A stretch of 64,000 nt of DNA from Kiloniella sp. (GTDB lineage Bacteria; Pseudomonadota; Alphaproteobacteria; UBA7985), in the NCBI GenBank assembly GCA_002690455.1, contig NZET01000017.1, positions 25,505-89,504 of the forward strand, read 5' to 3'. Below, in pieces: positions 62,528-64,000 of the stretch (the stretch's first letter is position 1; each line of letters opens with the position of its first letter). A program made the translations under genes and the position numbers. The notes under the pieces are model-generated. The model worked only from the letters and a program-made list of their open reading frames with translations. It did no database searches and was not told where the DNA came from.

Positions 62528-62563
62528 AGGTCATCTCCAGAGAACCTGCACCATTAAAACGGT

Positions 62564-62582
62564 CGGACCGCTGTGCGGTCCG
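62564..62582 (+). terminator. hairpin after acs
   Basis: CGGACCGC-TGT-GCGGTCCG is a perfect 8-bp stem with a three-base loop, 37 bases after the acs stop. No T-run follows, so it may be a Rho-dependent end or a transcript stabiliser. Confidence 0.5.
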
Positions 62583-62862
62583 GCGCTTGTGAGTACCGCG
62601 CAGCGTCGCTCTGCTTCGCTGCTTGGCACGACCGGGGGCGCTGCCCCATCACCGGGTCAAGGCCGCTTTGCGCCGCCGTTGGCGGTGGCGCTTCGCGCCA
62701 GCCCTGACCTGGCTCCCCCCGCGTTCGCCACGTGGCAGGGGTTCAGGCAGGCTGAACCCCTGATTTGATGCGCAGGTTGGCGATTGCCGATGGTGTCGCA
62801 ATGGGGGGCCAGATTAATCGTGCGCTGGGCCTGCACGCATAAGCCAAGGGAGAAGGGTGACC
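62583..62862. repeat. non-coding palindrome-rich interval
   Basis: No gene. Several short palindromes follow each other (GGCGCTTCGCGCC-type and GCCGCCGTTGGCGG-type stems), ending in a perfect 11-bp stem CAGGGGTTCAG/CTGAACCCCTG with a 5-base loop at 62736-62762. The pattern resembles a REP-like or degraded palindromic element. The end of the interval holds the ribosome site AGGGAGAAGG of the transporter gene. Confidence 0.5.
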
Positions 62863-63873
62863 GTGACATTTTTGTCGACTCTGGGGGTGACTCTGCCGAT
62901 TGCCGTGGTGATCGCCTTGGGCTTTTTGGCGACCTGGCGGGGCTGGTTCCCTGCCGAAGCCCTTCCTGGCGTTGGGGTCTTCGTGCGCAACTTCGCCATT
63001 CCCGCGGCGATTTTTGTCGGACTGAGTGTGCAGGATTTTGGCGCTGTCTTTCATGGCGGTTTCGTACTGGCCTTCACGTTGGCTTCATTGCTGTCGTTTT
63101 TGCTGACTTATGCACTGGTGCGGGGGCCGGGGCGCGAGGGGGCAAGCGCAGGGGCGCTGTTCGCCCTCGTGGGAGCCATGTCCAACGGAATCATGATTGG
63201 GCTGCCGCTGGTCGTGACCCTGTTTGGTCCACTGGCGTTGGCAGCCATTGCCCAACAGCTGCTTGTCGAAAACTTACTGATCATCCCGCTAGCGCTGCTT
63301 TTGGCCGATCTGGGCCAAGCTCAGATCAAATCCGCCAATTCCGCTCAACGCCCTACCGACCACCCCGCCGTCCGATTGCTGCGGGTCCTTGGCGGTGTGG
63401 CGCGCAACCCGATTGTGATCGCCACCCTGCTGGGTCTGGTGTTTGCGGCGCTTCCTGTCGCCGTGCCAGCAGCAGTGGACCGGGCAGTTAGCCTGCTGGC
63501 CGGCAGCGCCGGCGGACTGGCGCTGTTTTTTGTCGGCGCGAGCCTCTATGGCACCCGTTTTGGTCTTGGTCTAAGCCGGGTTGCGGCGGCGGTCAGTGTA
63601 AAGATGCTGATGCACCCTATGATCATTCTGGGAGTGTTTTGGACGGTCATGCTTGTGTGGCGGGCGCTGGGGTGGCTGCCGGCGAACCCGGTGGTGGTCC
63701 ACGCCTGCCTGATCATTGCCTGCTTGCCGACGGGCGGTATGCTGCCGGCTATCGCCGCGCGTTACGGTCTAGGGCAGCCGGTCTCTATGGCGTTGGCGGT
63801 CATGACGCTGATCAGCGTGGTGACCGCACCGCTGACGGTTTGGCTGGTGTTGCGTTTCCAGCCCTTTGGCTGA
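62863..63873 (+). CDS. AEC family transporter (auxin efflux carrier-like)
   Basis: A 336-aa integral-membrane permease with about ten membrane segments in two halves (LPIAVVIALGFLATWRGWFP, NFAIPAAIFVGL... and ARNPIVIATLLGLVFAALPV, ACLIIACLPTGGMLPAIAARYG). AEC permeases move small carboxylates such as malonate or malate, or amino acids. I favour GTG 62863, well spaced from AGAAGG; GTG 62857 is also in frame. It is convergent with the partial gene at the window end. Confidence 0.87.
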   Translation: MTFLSTLGVTLPIAVVIALGFLATWRGWFPAEALPGVGVFVRNFAIPAAIFVGLSVQDFGAVFHGGFVLAFTLASLLSFLLTYALVRGPGREGASAGALFALVGAMSNGIMIGLPLVVTLFGPLALAAIAQQLLVENLLIIPLALLLADLGQAQIKSANSAQRPTDHPAVRLLRVLGGVARNPIVIATLLGLVFAALPVAVPAAVDRAVSLLAGSAGGLALFFVGASLYGTRFGLGLSRVAAAVSVKMLMHPMIILGVFWTVMLVWRALGWLPANPVVVHACLIIACLPTGGMLPAIAARYGLGQPVSMALAVMTLISVVTAPLTVWLVLRFQPFG

Positions 63874-63909
63874 CCAAAGGCGGGGAGCGGTTGCGGATTC
63901 CCCCCTCAA

Positions 63910-64000
63910 CTAGGTTGTGCCAGGAATCGCCAGCTCGGCCATACCGCCGCGCTCAGCGGACCAGCCCAGCGGATCGCTGAGGAAGGCTTCGACCTGATCG
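63910..64000 (-). CDS. 3' end of an unidentified gene (partial)
   Basis: The minus strand is open from the window end to a TAG at 63912-63910, giving 29 residues that end WSAERGGMAELAIPGTT. Codon use looks like the neighbours and the spacing to the convergent AEC gene is normal. Too little is visible to name the protein. Confidence 0.45.
   Translation of the reverse strand, partial: DQVEAFLSDPLGWSAERGGMAELAIPGTT

Noticed and set aside
1-64000. CRISPR arrays, tRNA or rRNA genes, insertion sequences, prophage
   Set aside because: No regularly spaced repeats, tRNA-like arms, transposase or phage motifs were seen on reading; a tRNAscan or repeat search was not possible.

Overview
The window reads as one continuous, GC-rich (roughly 58-60 % by eye), gene-dense bacterial chromosome segment. 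I assign it to the Alphaproteobacteria, probably a marine heterotroph. Reasons are the rnd-aspS neighbourhood, the PuuD-type urate oxidase, a homodimer-size methylmalonyl-CoA mutase, and many enzymes for marine osmolytes (quaternary amines, carnitine, possibly DMSP). I do not name a genus. I saw no rRNA, tRNA, CRISPR array, prophage or insertion sequence.

Layout. 1-8.9 kb: housekeeping genes (3' part of homoserine dehydrogenase, a fatty-acid desaturase, recJ, ahcY, a glutathione transferase, a GT39 glycosyltransferase, recO). 9.5-14.4 kb: a tight type I secretion operon (ABC ATPase, HlyD adaptor, TolC protein) with no secreted substrate beside it. 14.7-21.9 kb: an unusual glutamate synthase large subunit of 1797 aa, followed after 14 bases by a CysJ-like diflavin reductase instead of GltD. 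22.1-24.7 kb: gluconokinase, DEAD-box helicase and cold-shock protein.

24.9-33.6 kb: a Rieske oxygenase of the quaternary-amine type, an RpiR regulator divergent from a DMSP-lyase-like cupin, the pseudouridine pair psuK-psuG, a Tat-exported CIA30-like protein, a PhyH dioxygenase, the urate oxidase PuuD and a PcaC-like protein. 33.8-39.9 kb: four co-directional genes (dimethylglycine/sarcosine dehydrogenase-like, MDR oxidoreductase, enolase-superfamily enzyme, class III aminotransferase) that look like one catabolic operon of unknown substrate. 39.9-42 kb: leuCD. 42.3-48 kb: a HAD phosphatase, galE, an NDP-forming acyl-CoA ligase, a very CaiD-like dehydratase and a second enoyl-CoA hydratase. 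48-52.2 kb: rnd, an EamA transporter and aspS.

52.6-57.8 kb: an A-I type metal ABC importer (ATPase, permease, binding protein) preceded by a 49-codon membrane ORF and a clear cobalamin riboswitch. Divergent to it is the B12-dependent methylmalonyl-CoA mutase. The riboswitch makes cobalt, not zinc, the likeliest substrate. 57.8-64 kb: a methyltransferase, a LysR regulator overlapping an APH-like kinase, acetyl-CoA synthetase, an AEC transporter and the 3' end of one more gene.

The most interesting points are the GltB/diflavin-reductase pair, with its altered Fe-S cysteine spacing and C-terminal extension; the riboswitch-controlled metal importer with its small membrane ORF; and the concentration of osmolyte-catabolism genes between 25 and 48 kb. 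All functions come from reading motifs and gene order; no search was run.
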